10,938 bases of DNA from an uncultured Collinsella sp. (GCA_902462065.1 CABQAK010000051.1:1-10938), one strand, 5' to 3'. Shown: positions 1 through 6,602, numbered from the stretch's first letter. Program-made: numbers and translations. The notes: generated by a model not told the origin, from the letters alone.

Positions 1-52
1 CCCTGACCTCTTGACTGCCAGTCAAGCGCTCTCCCAGCTGAGCTACGCCCCC
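1..52 (-). tRNA. tRNA-Ala (anticodon GGC), 3' part outside the window
   Basis: Read on the minus strand, the 5' acceptor strand GGGGGCG (52 to 46) is followed by TA, a D-arm with stem GCTC/GAGC, an anticodon stem CTTGA/TCAAG and the loop CTGGCAG. The anticodon GGC lies at complement 17-19 and reads the alanine codon GCC. The variable loop AGGTC and the first bases of the T stem follow before the window ends. G at position 3 of the acceptor fits the G3-U70 identity pair of tRNA-Ala, but its partner base is not visible. About 24 bases of the tRNA are missing. Confidence 0.93.
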
Positions 53-65
53 GTGACGTGGAGAT

Positions 66-94
66 ACTATAGGGGAAGTTGGCACGGCGTGCAA
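66..94 (-). promoter_or_regulatory. Sigma-70 type promoter of tRNA-Ala
   Basis: On the minus strand, a -35 box TTGCAC (complement 89-94) is followed by exactly 17 bases and a -10 box TATAGT (complement 66-71). The tRNA 5' end is 14 bases past the -10 box, so a start near 59 would give a very short 5' leader, as is normal for tRNA genes. A run of seven A on the same strand (complement 99-105), just upstream of the -35 box, could act as an UP element. Confidence 0.8.
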
Positions 95-129
95 GGACTT
101 TTTTTGGTCAGACTCTAAATGCCTAATGC

Positions 130-771
130 CTAATGACATAGGTAAGCGATGGCGGTGCCGGTGTGGACTTGGATTGTGGCTGTTGACCTGACGACGTTGC
201 TAATGCCCGTATCGGCCAACAGACCCAGGGGGCTGTGATCTAGCTCCCATTCTAGGCCGCGTTCGCTTACCTCGGTGTTGGGGGCAATAGCAACGATGGA
301 GAACGTCTTGCCTTCGGTGCCTTCGATGGTCCACGATTCGCCTGCGCGAAGGATGCGGGCGACAACCTTGTCCTCGGCAATCCAGACTGGGGCGTCATCG
401 TAGCCCGCGAGCAGCCCCAGAACGGATAGGGCCATATCGGGGCGGCCGCCGGTGGCGCAAGTCGCAACCACTTCGGCTCCTGCCCAGCGACGGCGGACGG
501 AATCGAGCGCCAGCGCCAGATCGGTATAGTCTTTGTAGGGGTCGTGGCGTTCTACCTCAAAGGCTTCGGCGGCATCGACCAACGCACGGCCCGCATCGCT
601 CACTGTGTCGGCATCCCCAACATATACGTCGCAGCTCAAACCGGCACCCAGCAGCGCGTCGAGTCCGCGGTCTACGGCGACAACGTGGTCGCACTCCCCT
701 GCTAGCCTACGTAACAGATCCGCGCTCGCCACCACGGGCGAGCCGCAGACCACTAATACCTTGCAAGCCAC
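130..771 (-). CDS. Thiamine pyrophosphokinase
   Basis: 213-residue cytosolic enzyme that transfers pyrophosphate from ATP to thiamine to make the cofactor thiamine diphosphate. Family motifs seen in order: DRGLDA near residue 34, GDADT (52-56, the metal-binding acidic loop, usually GDFDS), KDYTD (80-84), TGGRPD (107-112) and, in the C-terminal thiamine-binding domain, TGISN near 188. The residue after GGRxD is Met, where His or Gln is common. The start is GTG: an in-frame TAG, the stop of the upstream gene, lies three codons before it, so no longer form exists. The purine stretch GAGGG sits only 2 bases before the GTG, which suggests translation coupled to the HAD gene. A GTG six codons in has AAGG at better spacing but would remove the first beta strand. 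No terminator is seen between this gene and the tRNA-Ala. The symbol varies (thiN, tpk), so none is given. Confidence 0.88.
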   Translation of the reverse strand: MACKVLVVCGSPVVASADLLRRLAGECDHVVAVDRGLDALLGAGLSCDVYVGDADTVSDAGRALVDAAEAFEVERHDPYKDYTDLALALDSVRRRWAGAEVVATCATGGRPDMALSVLGLLAGYDDAPVWIAEDKVVARILRAGESWTIEGTEGKTFSIVAIAPNTEVSERGLEWELDHSPLGLLADTGISNVVRSTATIQVHTGTAIAYLCH

Positions 772-780
772 AGCCCTCGC

Positions 781-1470
781 CTATCCCTCAAACGAAAGCA
801 CGCGAGCTAAATCCAGCCCCTCGTAGCTGTCGATAAAGATATCGCAGTTGGCGCGTACGTCGTCGCGCTTCATGCGGCCGTGTGGGTCATAGATGCCCAC
901 GCGCTTAAAGCCGGCGGAGCCAGAGCTCTTTAGGCCAAAGACAGCGTCCTCAAACACCCAAGCGCGCTCAAACTTATTCCCATGACGCTCCTCCAGGCGG
1001 CGCAGCGCCAGCTCGTACACATCGGGGAACTGCTTGGAACGACCTGCCTCGCCCGTGGTGGTCACAAACTCCATGTAGGCGTCGAGCCCGGCACCAGCGA
1101 GCGCGGACTGCACCAGCTCGGCCGGCGTGGACGTAGCCACGCACATGGCAATGCCTGCCGCCTTCGCCTGCTCCAAAAATGCCAGGAGCCCGTCGCGTGG
1201 CGGCACCTTAGAGTAGCCATCGATCAGGATGTCACTCAGCTCACGGTAGAGCTCCTCGCCATTCGCGCCAATACCCCAGGTGTCGTGGTAGGCCTGGCAC
1301 TCATCCTCCAGCGACAAATGCTCAAACTGGGCAAAATCGTCGACCGTCACGTCGACACCGTGGCGGCGCAATAACTCTGGCTGAGCATAAGCCCAAACGG
1401 GGGTGCTATTAACCAGCGTGCCGTCGCAATCGAAAATAAAGGCAACCTTGGGAGCGGCGGTATGGGACAT
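781..1470 (-). CDS. HAD superfamily hydrolase, subfamily IA (phosphatase-like)
   Basis: 229 residues. The four HAD motifs are visible: DCDGT (nucleophile D14, acid/base D16), T113/S114 in VATST, K146 in GRSKQFPD and E174-D175 in FEDA. About 75 residues between motif I and motif II form a helical C1 cap, as in beta-phosphoglucomutase-like and phosphoglycolate phosphatase-like enzymes. The T after DxDG favours a phosphatase over a mutase. The start is ATG at 1470, preceded by GAAAGG with a 7-base spacer. The upstream in-frame TTG at 1491 would place that ribosome binding site inside the gene. It lies directly upstream of thiamine pyrophosphokinase in the same frame and diverges from glgB. The substrate cannot be read from the sequence: a sugar phosphate (glg context) or thiamine monophosphate (kinase context) are both guesses. 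Confidence 0.85.
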   Translation of the reverse strand: MSHTAAPKVAFIFDCDGTLVNSTPVWAYAQPELLRRHGVDVTVDDFAQFEHLSLEDECQAYHDTWGIGANGEELYRELSDILIDGYSKVPPRDGLLAFLEQAKAAGIAMCVATSTPAELVQSALAGAGLDAYMEFVTTTGEAGRSKQFPDVYELALRRLEERHGNKFERAWVFEDAVFGLKSSGSAGFKRVGIYDPHGRMKRDDVRANCDIFIDSYEGLDLARVLSFEG

Positions 1471-1492
1471 AAACGAACCTTTCGATATCAAA

Positions 1493-1523
1493 TGGTAAAC
1501 ATCCTGCTAAAAGCGTTTTACCA
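1493..1523. promoter_or_regulatory. Operator-like inverted repeat, HAD-proximal pair
   Basis: TGGTAAAC (1493-1500) faces GTTTTACCA (1515-1523). The matching core TGGTAAA/TTTACCA is 7 bases with a 17-base gap. The half-sites repeat those of the perfect palindrome at 1555-1580. The pair lies in the HAD 5' leader just upstream of its ribosome binding site, where a bound protein would block transcription toward that gene. The regulator is unknown. Confidence 0.5.
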
Positions 1524-1554
1524 AACGTCAGCCAAACAATTTTGAAACCCAAAT

Positions 1555-1580
1555 TGGTAAAACTGTCAAGAGTTTTACCA
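1555..1580. promoter_or_regulatory. Perfect 10+6+10 palindromic operator
   Basis: TGGTAAAACT (1555-1564), spacer GTCAAG, AGTTTTACCA (1571-1580): a perfect 10-base inverted repeat with half-site centres 16 bases apart. It overlaps the candidate -35 box of the glgB promoter (1575-1580) and a TTGACA on the minus strand (complement 1564-1569) that could serve the HAD gene. A dimeric regulator bound here could therefore act on both directions at once. It has no T-tract and sits upstream of the promoter, so a terminator is unlikely. Confidence 0.6.
1564..1569 (-). promoter_or_regulatory. Possible -35 element of the HAD-thiamine pyrophosphokinase unit
   Basis: The minus strand reads TTGACA, a perfect consensus -35 box, in the centre of the palindrome. 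The matching -10 is poor: TTCAAA at 17 bases, or CAAAAT (4 of 6) at 19 bases, in an A+T-rich stretch. The implied leader to the ATG at 1470 is about 60 bases. The -35 box is convincing by itself, the whole promoter less so. Confidence 0.4.
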
Positions 1581-1604
1581 CGTCAATTCTGCCAGTGGTA
1601 TAAA
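1575..1604 (+). promoter_or_regulatory. Promoter of the glg operon (extended -10)
   Basis: The -10 box TATAAA (1599-1604) is preceded by TGG, giving an extended -10 (TGnTATAAA). A -35-like TTACCA (1575-1580, 4 of 6 matches to TTGACA) lies 18 bases upstream. Transcription would start near 1611, giving a leader of roughly 200 bases before glgB. The -35 box is also the right arm of the perfect palindrome, and the stretch TGGTATAAAC over the -10 box resembles a fifth half-site, so regulation at this promoter is likely. Confidence 0.6.
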
Positions 1605-1676
1605 CATGTCGCTTACCGATTAAACGCCCTCGCAAATCCGCTTTCGTCCATAAAACTAACGTACAGGTGTTATCGT

Positions 1677-1730
1677 AGTTTCTGCCGAAAGTTCCACCGA
1701 GCACGCGAGGTGGAACGAATCACAGAAACT
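1677..1730 (+). promoter_or_regulatory. Two-tier inverted repeat in the glgB leader
   Basis: Outer arms AGTTTCTG (1677-1684) and CAGAAACT (1723-1730) are perfectly complementary. Inner arms GTTCCACC (1691-1698) and GGTGGAAC (1709-1716) are also perfectly complementary. The two 8-pair stems are separated by symmetrical 6-base internal loops (CCGAAA and GAATCA), and the tip is a 10-base loop. A competing 7-pair stem can form between ACGAATC (1715-1721) and GATTCGT (1744-1750). No U-tract follows, so this is not an intrinsic terminator. It lies in the transcribed leader if the promoter at 1575-1604 is used, and could be an RNA control element or, as DNA, a tandem protein site. I recognise no known riboswitch class in it. 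Confidence 0.55.
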
Positions 1731-1816
1731 TCGCCGTCCCTTCGATTCGTGCAGCCTTGGACCTTTCGCATCTAGTCACCAAGGCAACACGCTGCCGCGT
1801 CATGATGGGATCAAAC

Positions 1817-4063
1817 GTGAGCGATACTAAGCTAAAGCCAGCAACCAAAAAGCCCGCTACCCGTAAAGCCGCCCCGCACGCACCGGAACTCTCCAAGGAC
1901 GATGTCTATCTGTTTGGCATTGGAATGTGGGAACGCAGCTGGGAAAAGATGGGCGCGCATCCCGACACGCAGCAGCGCACGCGTGGCTGGCGTTTTTGCG
2001 TTTGGGCGCCCGACGTAAAGAGTGTCCATGTCATTGGTGAATTTAACGACTGGGATGAACAAGCCAACCCGCTGGTGCCCATGCATACGAGTGCTATTTG
2101 GGAAGGTTTTGTTCCTGGCGCCGAGCAGGGCCAGCTCTATAAATACCTTATCGAGACCAACGAGGGTGAGAAGCTCTACAAGGCCGATCCGTATGCCTTT
2201 AAGGCCGAGTGCCCTCCGGGTACCGCCAGCGTGCTGTGGACCCTCGACGGCTACCAGTGGAACGACGCCGCATGGCTCAAGCGCCGTGCCAGCCATAACC
2301 ACATGTCTCAGCCGCTTAACATCTACGAGGTGCATATTGGCTCGTGGAAGCGCCACGGCGATGCGCCGCAGGGCGAGCCGGACGAGTACGGCAACTACCC
2401 CGGCCCCATGGACCCCTTCCCCGCGCAGCGCGGCGAGTTCTACACCTACGACGACCTGTCGGTGGAACTCGTGGACTACGTGCGCGACATGGGCTACACG
2501 CACATCGAGGTCATGCCGCTCATGGAGCATCCCTTCGATGGCTCTTGGGGCTACCAGACGACCGGCTATTACGCCGCCACGTCGCGTTACGGCAACCCTC
2601 AGCAGCTCATGCATTTTATCGACGCGTGCCACGAGGCGGGCATCGGCGTGATCATGGACTGGGTACCCGGCGGTTTTTGCGCCGACTCCCACGGCCTTGC
2701 CACCTTTAACGGCCACATGCTGTTTGAGCACGAGATTCACCCCAACTGGGGCACGCACAAGTTCGATTTCGCCCGTGGCGAGGTCCGCTCCTTCCTGGTC
2801 TCCAACGTGCTGTACTGGCTCGAGAACTTCCACGTGGACGGCATTCGCATGGACGGTGTGTCCAGCATGCTGTACCTCAACTTTGGCATCGACGATCCGG
2901 GCCAAAAGAAGTTCAACAAGTACGGTACCGAGGAGGACCTGGACGCTAGCGCGTTTATCCGTCAGGTCAACTGCGCCGTGGAGGCCCACTTCCCCGACGT
3001 GATGATGATGGCCGAGGAGTCCACCGCGTGGCCGCTCGTGACCTACCCGCCGCAGGACGGCGGCCTGGGCTTCCACTACAAGTGGGACATGGGCTGGATG
3101 AACGACACCCTGCACTACATGCAGACCGATTTTCCGTGGCGCCCTGGCAACCACGGGCTGCTCACGTTCTCCATCATGTACGCCTTTACCGAGAATTTTA
3201 TTTGCCCGCTGAGCCACGACGAGGTCGTGCACGGCAAGTGCTCGCTGATCGGCCGCATGCCGGGCGACTGGTGGCGCCAGTTTGCCGGCCTGCGCACGCT
3301 AGCTTTCTACCAAATGACGCACCCCGGTGCCAAGCTCAACTTTATGGGCAACGAGATCGGCCAGTTTATTGAGTGGCGCTACTACGAGTCCATTCAGTGG
3401 TTCCTGACCGAGCAGTACGAGACCCACCGTCATCATCAGGCGTTCATTAAGGCGCTCAACCACCTGTACACCGCCGAGCCCGCCCTGTACGAGCGCGGCT
3501 ATACCGACGACGGCTTTACCTGGATCGACGCGGACAACTCCAAGCAGTCCATCGTGAGCTTTGTGCGTCAGGGCGAGGACGTCGATGACGACCTGGTGAT
3601 CCTGATCAACTTTGACCCGGCGAGCTACGAGAGCTTCCGCGTGGGCGTACCGCGTGAGGGCGACTGGGAGGTCATCTTCGATTCCGACCGTCCCGAGTTC
3701 GGTGGCAGCGGCTATGCCGGCGAGGAGCCCTACACCTGCTCGAGCGAGCCCTATCCCTGGAACGGGCAGATGGACTCCATCGAGATTAAGGTGCCCGGCC
3801 TGGCTGGCGTCGTGCTTAAGCGCCGCGGCCCCAGCAGCTATAAGCCGCCGGTGGTCGAGGAGCCCAAGAAGGCGGCGCGCAAGCGTGCGTCCTCGGTGAA
3901 ATCCAAGCCCGCGGCCGCTAAGAAGGCTCCGGCTAAGGCAAAGGCAACCAAGCCCGCTGCCAAGGCTTCGGCCAAGTCCACCACGGCCAAGAAGGCAGCC
4001 ACCAAAAAGACTGCAACCAAGGCCAAGGCAGCTGCTGTTAAGGCTCCAACCAAGAAAGCGTAA
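1817..4063 (+). CDS. glgB: 1,4-alpha-glucan branching enzyme with histone-like C-terminal tail
   Basis: 748-residue GH13 enzyme that cuts alpha-1,4 chains and re-attaches them as alpha-1,6 branches on glycogen. After a basic, Lys/Thr/Pro-rich N-terminus (about 1-30) come a CBM48 domain (about 58-112, with FNDWD), the catalytic barrel (about 168-570) and a C-terminal beta domain. GH13 regions: DWVPGGF (D281), RMDGVSSM (nucleophile D346), AEEST (acid/base E400) and LSHDEVVHGK (stabiliser D468), all catalytic residues present. Residues 678-748 are a Lys/Ala-rich tail not found in standard branching enzymes. Start: GTG at 1817 has GGGA six bases upstream; the in-frame ATGs at 1802 and 1805 and the TTG at 1757 lack a ribosome binding site, but 1802 cannot be excluded. 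First gene of the operon; glgP begins 94 bases after its stop. Confidence 0.95.
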   Translation: MSDTKLKPATKKPATRKAAPHAPELSKDDVYLFGIGMWERSWEKMGAHPDTQQRTRGWRFCVWAPDVKSVHVIGEFNDWDEQANPLVPMHTSAIWEGFVPGAEQGQLYKYLIETNEGEKLYKADPYAFKAECPPGTASVLWTLDGYQWNDAAWLKRRASHNHMSQPLNIYEVHIGSWKRHGDAPQGEPDEYGNYPGPMDPFPAQRGEFYTYDDLSVELVDYVRDMGYTHIEVMPLMEHPFDGSWGYQTTGYYAATSRYGNPQQLMHFIDACHEAGIGVIMDWVPGGFCADSHGLATFNGHMLFEHEIHPNWGTHKFDFARGEVRSFLVSNVLYWLENFHVDGIRMDGVSSMLYLNFGIDDPGQKKFNKYGTEEDLDASAFIRQVNCAVEAHFPDVMMMAEESTAWPLVTYPPQDGGLGFHYKWDMGWMNDTLHYMQTDFPWRPGNHGLLTFSIMYAFTENFICPLSHDEVVHGKCSLIGRMPGDWWRQFAGLRTLAFYQMTHPGAKLNFMGNEIGQFIEWRYYESIQWFLTEQYETHRHHQAFIKALNHLYTAEPALYERGYTDDGFTWIDADNSKQSIVSFVRQGEDVDDDLVILINFDPASYESFRVGVPREGDWEVIFDSDRPEFGGSGYAGEEPYTCSSEPYPWNGQMDSIEIKVPGLAGVVLKRRGPSSYKPPVVEEPKKAARKRASSVKSKPAAAKKAPAKAKATKPAAKASAKSTTAKKAATKKTATKAKAAAVKAPTKKA
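3848..4060 (+). other. Polycationic low-complexity tail of GlgB (protein region)
   Basis: These bases encode the last 71 residues of GlgB: 21 Lys and 2 Arg against 2 Glu, with nearly all the rest Ala, Thr, Pro, Ser and Val. Units such as PAAAKKAPAK and TAKKAATKK resemble histone H1 and mycobacterial HupB tails. It is predicted to be disordered. The reading frame is uninterrupted from the enzyme core, so it is part of the protein, and GlgA carries a related tail. Confidence 0.9.
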
Positions 4064-4088
4064 CAAAGGCGTTACCACTGTAATTACC

Positions 4089-4103
4089 CGCCCCGCGGGG
4101 GCG
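4089..4103 (+). other. GC-rich hairpin in the glgB-glgP spacer
   Basis: CGCCCC (4089-4094) pairs with GGGGCG (4098-4103) around a 3-base loop GCG. No T-run follows (TAGGATAC), so it is not a standard intrinsic terminator. It could protect the 3' end of a glgB mRNA fragment or slow polymerase before glgP. Confidence 0.55.
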
Positions 4104-4121
4104 TAGGATACATGTCATAAC

Positions 4122-4156
4122 CGTTCCGGGAGAAACATCCCCGGGGGAAAGGAACG
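4122..4156 (+). promoter_or_regulatory. Hairpin covering the glgP ribosome binding site
   Basis: CGTTCC (4122-4127) is complementary to GGAACG (4151-4156), and inside it GGGA (4128-4131) is complementary to TCCC (4138-4141) across the loop GAAACA. The right arm overlaps the Shine-Dalgarno sequence GAAAGGA (4147-4153), 4 bases before the glgP ATG at 4158. In the folded state the ribosome binding site would be partly paired, which could limit glgP translation. There is no direct evidence for a ligand or an anti-SD switch. Confidence 0.5.
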
Positions 4157-4157
4157 T

Positions 4158-6584
4158 ATGAATAAGATCTTCGACAACAAGCAGGAGTTTACCGAGCTCT
4201 ATCGCGATGCCGTCATGAGCATTAGCGGCAAGAGCATCGAGGCCGCCAGTGACCTCGACCGCTTTAACGCCCTGGCCAAGCTCGTGGCCGAGAAGGCACG
4301 CACCGTTGCCACCAAGAGCGACGCCCGTGCCACCGCCGAGGGCAAAAAGCGCGTGTACTACTTCTCGATCGAGTTTTTGATCGGCCGCCTGCTCGACAAC
4401 TACCTGCTCAACTTTGGCGTGCGCGACATGGTCGCCGAGGCGCTCGACGACATGGGCTTTGACCTGTCCGTCATCGAGAACCAGGAGCCCGATCCGGCAC
4501 TGGGTAACGGTGGCCTGGGCCGTCTGGCCGCGTGCTTCCTGGATTCCATGGCAGCCGAGGGCATTGCCGGCTATGGCAACGGCATGCGCTACCGCTACGG
4601 CCTGTTTAAGCAGGAGATCGTCAACGGCAGCCAGGTCGAGGCCACTGACGAGTGGCTCACCCACGGCTATCCCTGGGAGGTCCGTCGTCAGGACAAGGCC
4701 GTGACCATCAAGTTTGGTGGCCGCGTCGAGGGCTTTGAGGAGAACGGCCGCACGTTCTACCGCACGGTGGACACGCAGGATATCCTGGCCGTCCCTTATG
4801 ACATCCCCGTCGTGGGCTATGCCGGCGAGACCGTCAACAAGCTGCGCGTCTGGGCCGCTGAGCCGGTCGAGGAGCACTTCGATCTGGAGGCCTTCAACCG
4901 CGGCGACTATGCCCTGGCCGATGCCGAGCGCGCCGAGGCCGAGGCCATCAGCGCTATCCTCTACCCCAACGACGCCGGCGAGCACGGCCGTCTGCTGCGC
5001 CTGAAGCAGGAGTACCTGTTTGTCTCGGCCGGCATCTACAGCCTGCTCGACACATTTGAGAAGGAGCACGGCGAGAACTGGGAGCTGCTGCCGCAGTTTG
5101 TGGCCATCCACACCAACGACACGCACCCCGCCATGTGCGGCCCAGAGCTTATGCGCATCCTCATCGACGAAAAGAAGCTCGAGTGGGACGACGCCTGGAA
5201 TATCGTGACGCAGGTCGTGAGCTACACCAACCACACCATCCTGCCCGAGGCTCTGGAGAAGTGGCCCATCGGCACGTTCTCCAAGCTCCTCCCCCGCGTG
5301 TACCAGATCATCGACGAGATCAGCCGTCGTTGGCACGAGTCGTTCGACACCACTCAGGAGGGCTGGCAGGAGCGTCTGCGCCAGACCGCCATTTTGTGGG
5401 ACGGCGAGATCCGCATGGCCAACCTGTCTGTGATCTGCAGCCATAGCGTCAACGGCGTGGCCAAGATCCACTCCGACATCATCAAGAACATCGTGCTCAA
5501 GGACTTCTATGCCCTCACGCCCGAGAAGTTCAACAACAAGACCAACGGCATCTCGCACCGTCGCTTCTTTGCCGAGGCCAACCCCACCTACGCCAAGCTC
5601 GTCACCGAGGCTATTGGCGATGGCTGGCTGAAGGACGCCTTTGAGCTGGAGAAGCTCAAAGAGTTCCAGAGCGACACCGAGTTCCTGAAGGCCGTGGGTG
5701 CCTCCAAGCGCGCCAACAAGGAGCGCCTGGCCGCCTACGTTAAGGCCGAGACCGGTCTGGTCATTGACCCCAACACCGTCTTCGATGTCCAGGTCAAGCG
5801 CTTCCATGCCTACAAGCGCCAGCTCATGAACATCATGAAGGTGATGGACATCTACAACCGTCGCATCGCCGATCCCAACTTCCACGTGACGCCGACGACC
5901 TTCATCTTTAGCGGCAAGGCTGCCTCGAGCTACACCTTTGCCAAGGAGACTATCCGCCTCATTAACTCCGTGGCCGACGTCATCAACAACGACCCCCGCG
6001 TGAACGAGGTCATGAAAGTCTGCTTTATCCCCAACTTCCGCGTGAGTAACGCTCAGCTCATCTACCCCGCCGCCGAGATCTCGGAGCAGATCTCCACGGC
6101 CGGCAAGGAGGCCTCGGGCACGTCCAACATGAAGCTCATGATGAACGGCGCCATTACGCTGGGCACCCTCGACGGCGCCAACATCGAGATCGCCGACCTG
6201 GCCGGTCGCGAGAACGAGGCCATCTTTGGCCTGACCGCTCCCGAGGTCGAGCAGCTCTGGGCATCCAATAGCTACTTTGCGTGGGATACCCTCAACGGTG
6301 ACCGCGAGCGCCTGGGCCGCGTGATGGACGAGCTCAAGGACAACACCTTTGCGGGTCTTTCGGGCAACTTCGAGAGCATCTACAACGAGCTCATGAATAA
6401 CAACGACCCCGACCTGGTCATGGCAGACTTCCGCAGCTACGTCGACGCCTGGGAGAAGCTCACGGGCAGCTATGGCGACCAGGAGACCTGGAACCGCAAG
6501 GCGCTGCTCAACACCGCCTCGAGCGGTTGGTTCTCGAGCGACCGCACCATTCGCGAGTACCGCGACGAGATCTGGCACGCGTAG
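4158..6584 (+). CDS. glgP: Glycogen/maltodextrin phosphorylase
   Basis: 808-residue GT35 enzyme, the usual length for the family, which uses phosphate to release glucose-1-phosphate from the non-reducing ends of glycogen. The family signature EASGTSNMKLMMNG includes the lysine (K659) that binds pyridoxal phosphate; GTLDGANIEI follows it. LGNGGLGRLAACFLD (about 115-129), NDTHPA (about 320) and YTNHTILPEALEKW are further family blocks. I see no N-terminal extension like that of eukaryotic regulated phosphorylases. ATG at 4158 is preceded by AAAGG at a 5-base spacing. The third-party role is clear: it breaks down the polymer made by its operon neighbours, so its output must be set against theirs, possibly through the hairpin over its ribosome binding site. 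Confidence 0.96.
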   Translation: MNKIFDNKQEFTELYRDAVMSISGKSIEAASDLDRFNALAKLVAEKARTVATKSDARATAEGKKRVYYFSIEFLIGRLLDNYLLNFGVRDMVAEALDDMGFDLSVIENQEPDPALGNGGLGRLAACFLDSMAAEGIAGYGNGMRYRYGLFKQEIVNGSQVEATDEWLTHGYPWEVRRQDKAVTIKFGGRVEGFEENGRTFYRTVDTQDILAVPYDIPVVGYAGETVNKLRVWAAEPVEEHFDLEAFNRGDYALADAERAEAEAISAILYPNDAGEHGRLLRLKQEYLFVSAGIYSLLDTFEKEHGENWELLPQFVAIHTNDTHPAMCGPELMRILIDEKKLEWDDAWNIVTQVVSYTNHTILPEALEKWPIGTFSKLLPRVYQIIDEISRRWHESFDTTQEGWQERLRQTAILWDGEIRMANLSVICSHSVNGVAKIHSDIIKNIVLKDFYALTPEKFNNKTNGISHRRFFAEANPTYAKLVTEAIGDGWLKDAFELEKLKEFQSDTEFLKAVGASKRANKERLAAYVKAETGLVIDPNTVFDVQVKRFHAYKRQLMNIMKVMDIYNRRIADPNFHVTPTTFIFSGKAASSYTFAKETIRLINSVADVINNDPRVNEVMKVCFIPNFRVSNAQLIYPAAEISEQISTAGKEASGTSNMKLMMNGAITLGTLDGANIEIADLAGRENEAIFGLTAPEVEQLWASNSYFAWDTLNGDRERLGRVMDELKDNTFAGLSGNFESIYNELMNNNDPDLVMADFRSYVDAWEKLTGSYGDQETWNRKALLNTASSGWFSSDRTIREYRDEIWHA

Positions 6585-6602
6585 AGGCGCGCGAGCTCCC
6601 TT

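Larger units (their letters stand above)
1471..1816. other. Divergent control region between the HAD gene and glgB
   Basis: 346 bases without a credible gene. It is clearly more A+T-rich in its left half (about 1490-1610) than the flanking genes. From left to right it holds the HAD ribosome binding site (complement 1478-1483), an array of alternating TGGTAAAAC half-sites (1493-1605), a plus-strand promoter (1575-1604), a nested inverted repeat (1677-1730) and a possible competing stem (1715-1750). The open reading frame at 1542-1775 crosses the promoter, has no ribosome binding site and resembles no family I know, so it is not called. Confidence 0.8.

Noticed and set aside
99..105. T-run as an intrinsic terminator on the plus strand
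   Set aside because: The only preceding stem is a 4-pair GCAC/GTGC, and no plus-strand gene lies upstream. On the minus strand the run is A and fits an UP element of the tRNA promoter.
1471..1560. Thiamine diphosphate riboswitch upstream of the HAD-kinase unit
   Set aside because: Looked for because of the kinase; the conserved CUGAGA and ACCUGAUCUGGAUAAUGCCAGCG-type segments are absent on the minus strand.
1542..1775. Plus-strand reading frame of 77 codons in the divergent region
   Set aside because: It starts upstream of the proposed promoter and crosses the palindrome, -10 box and leader hairpin. It has no ribosome binding site and no familiar motif.
1757..1816. Longer glgB start at TTG 1757 or ATG 1802/1805
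   Set aside because: None has a ribosome binding site at a proper distance. GTG 1817 has GGGA at six bases, although ATG 1802 cannot be fully excluded.
1832..3232. 466-residue minus-strand reading frame opposite glgB
   Set aside because: It is a shadow of glgB, rich in Val/His/Ala/Arg as expected from reading biased codons on the other strand, and has no recognisable domain.
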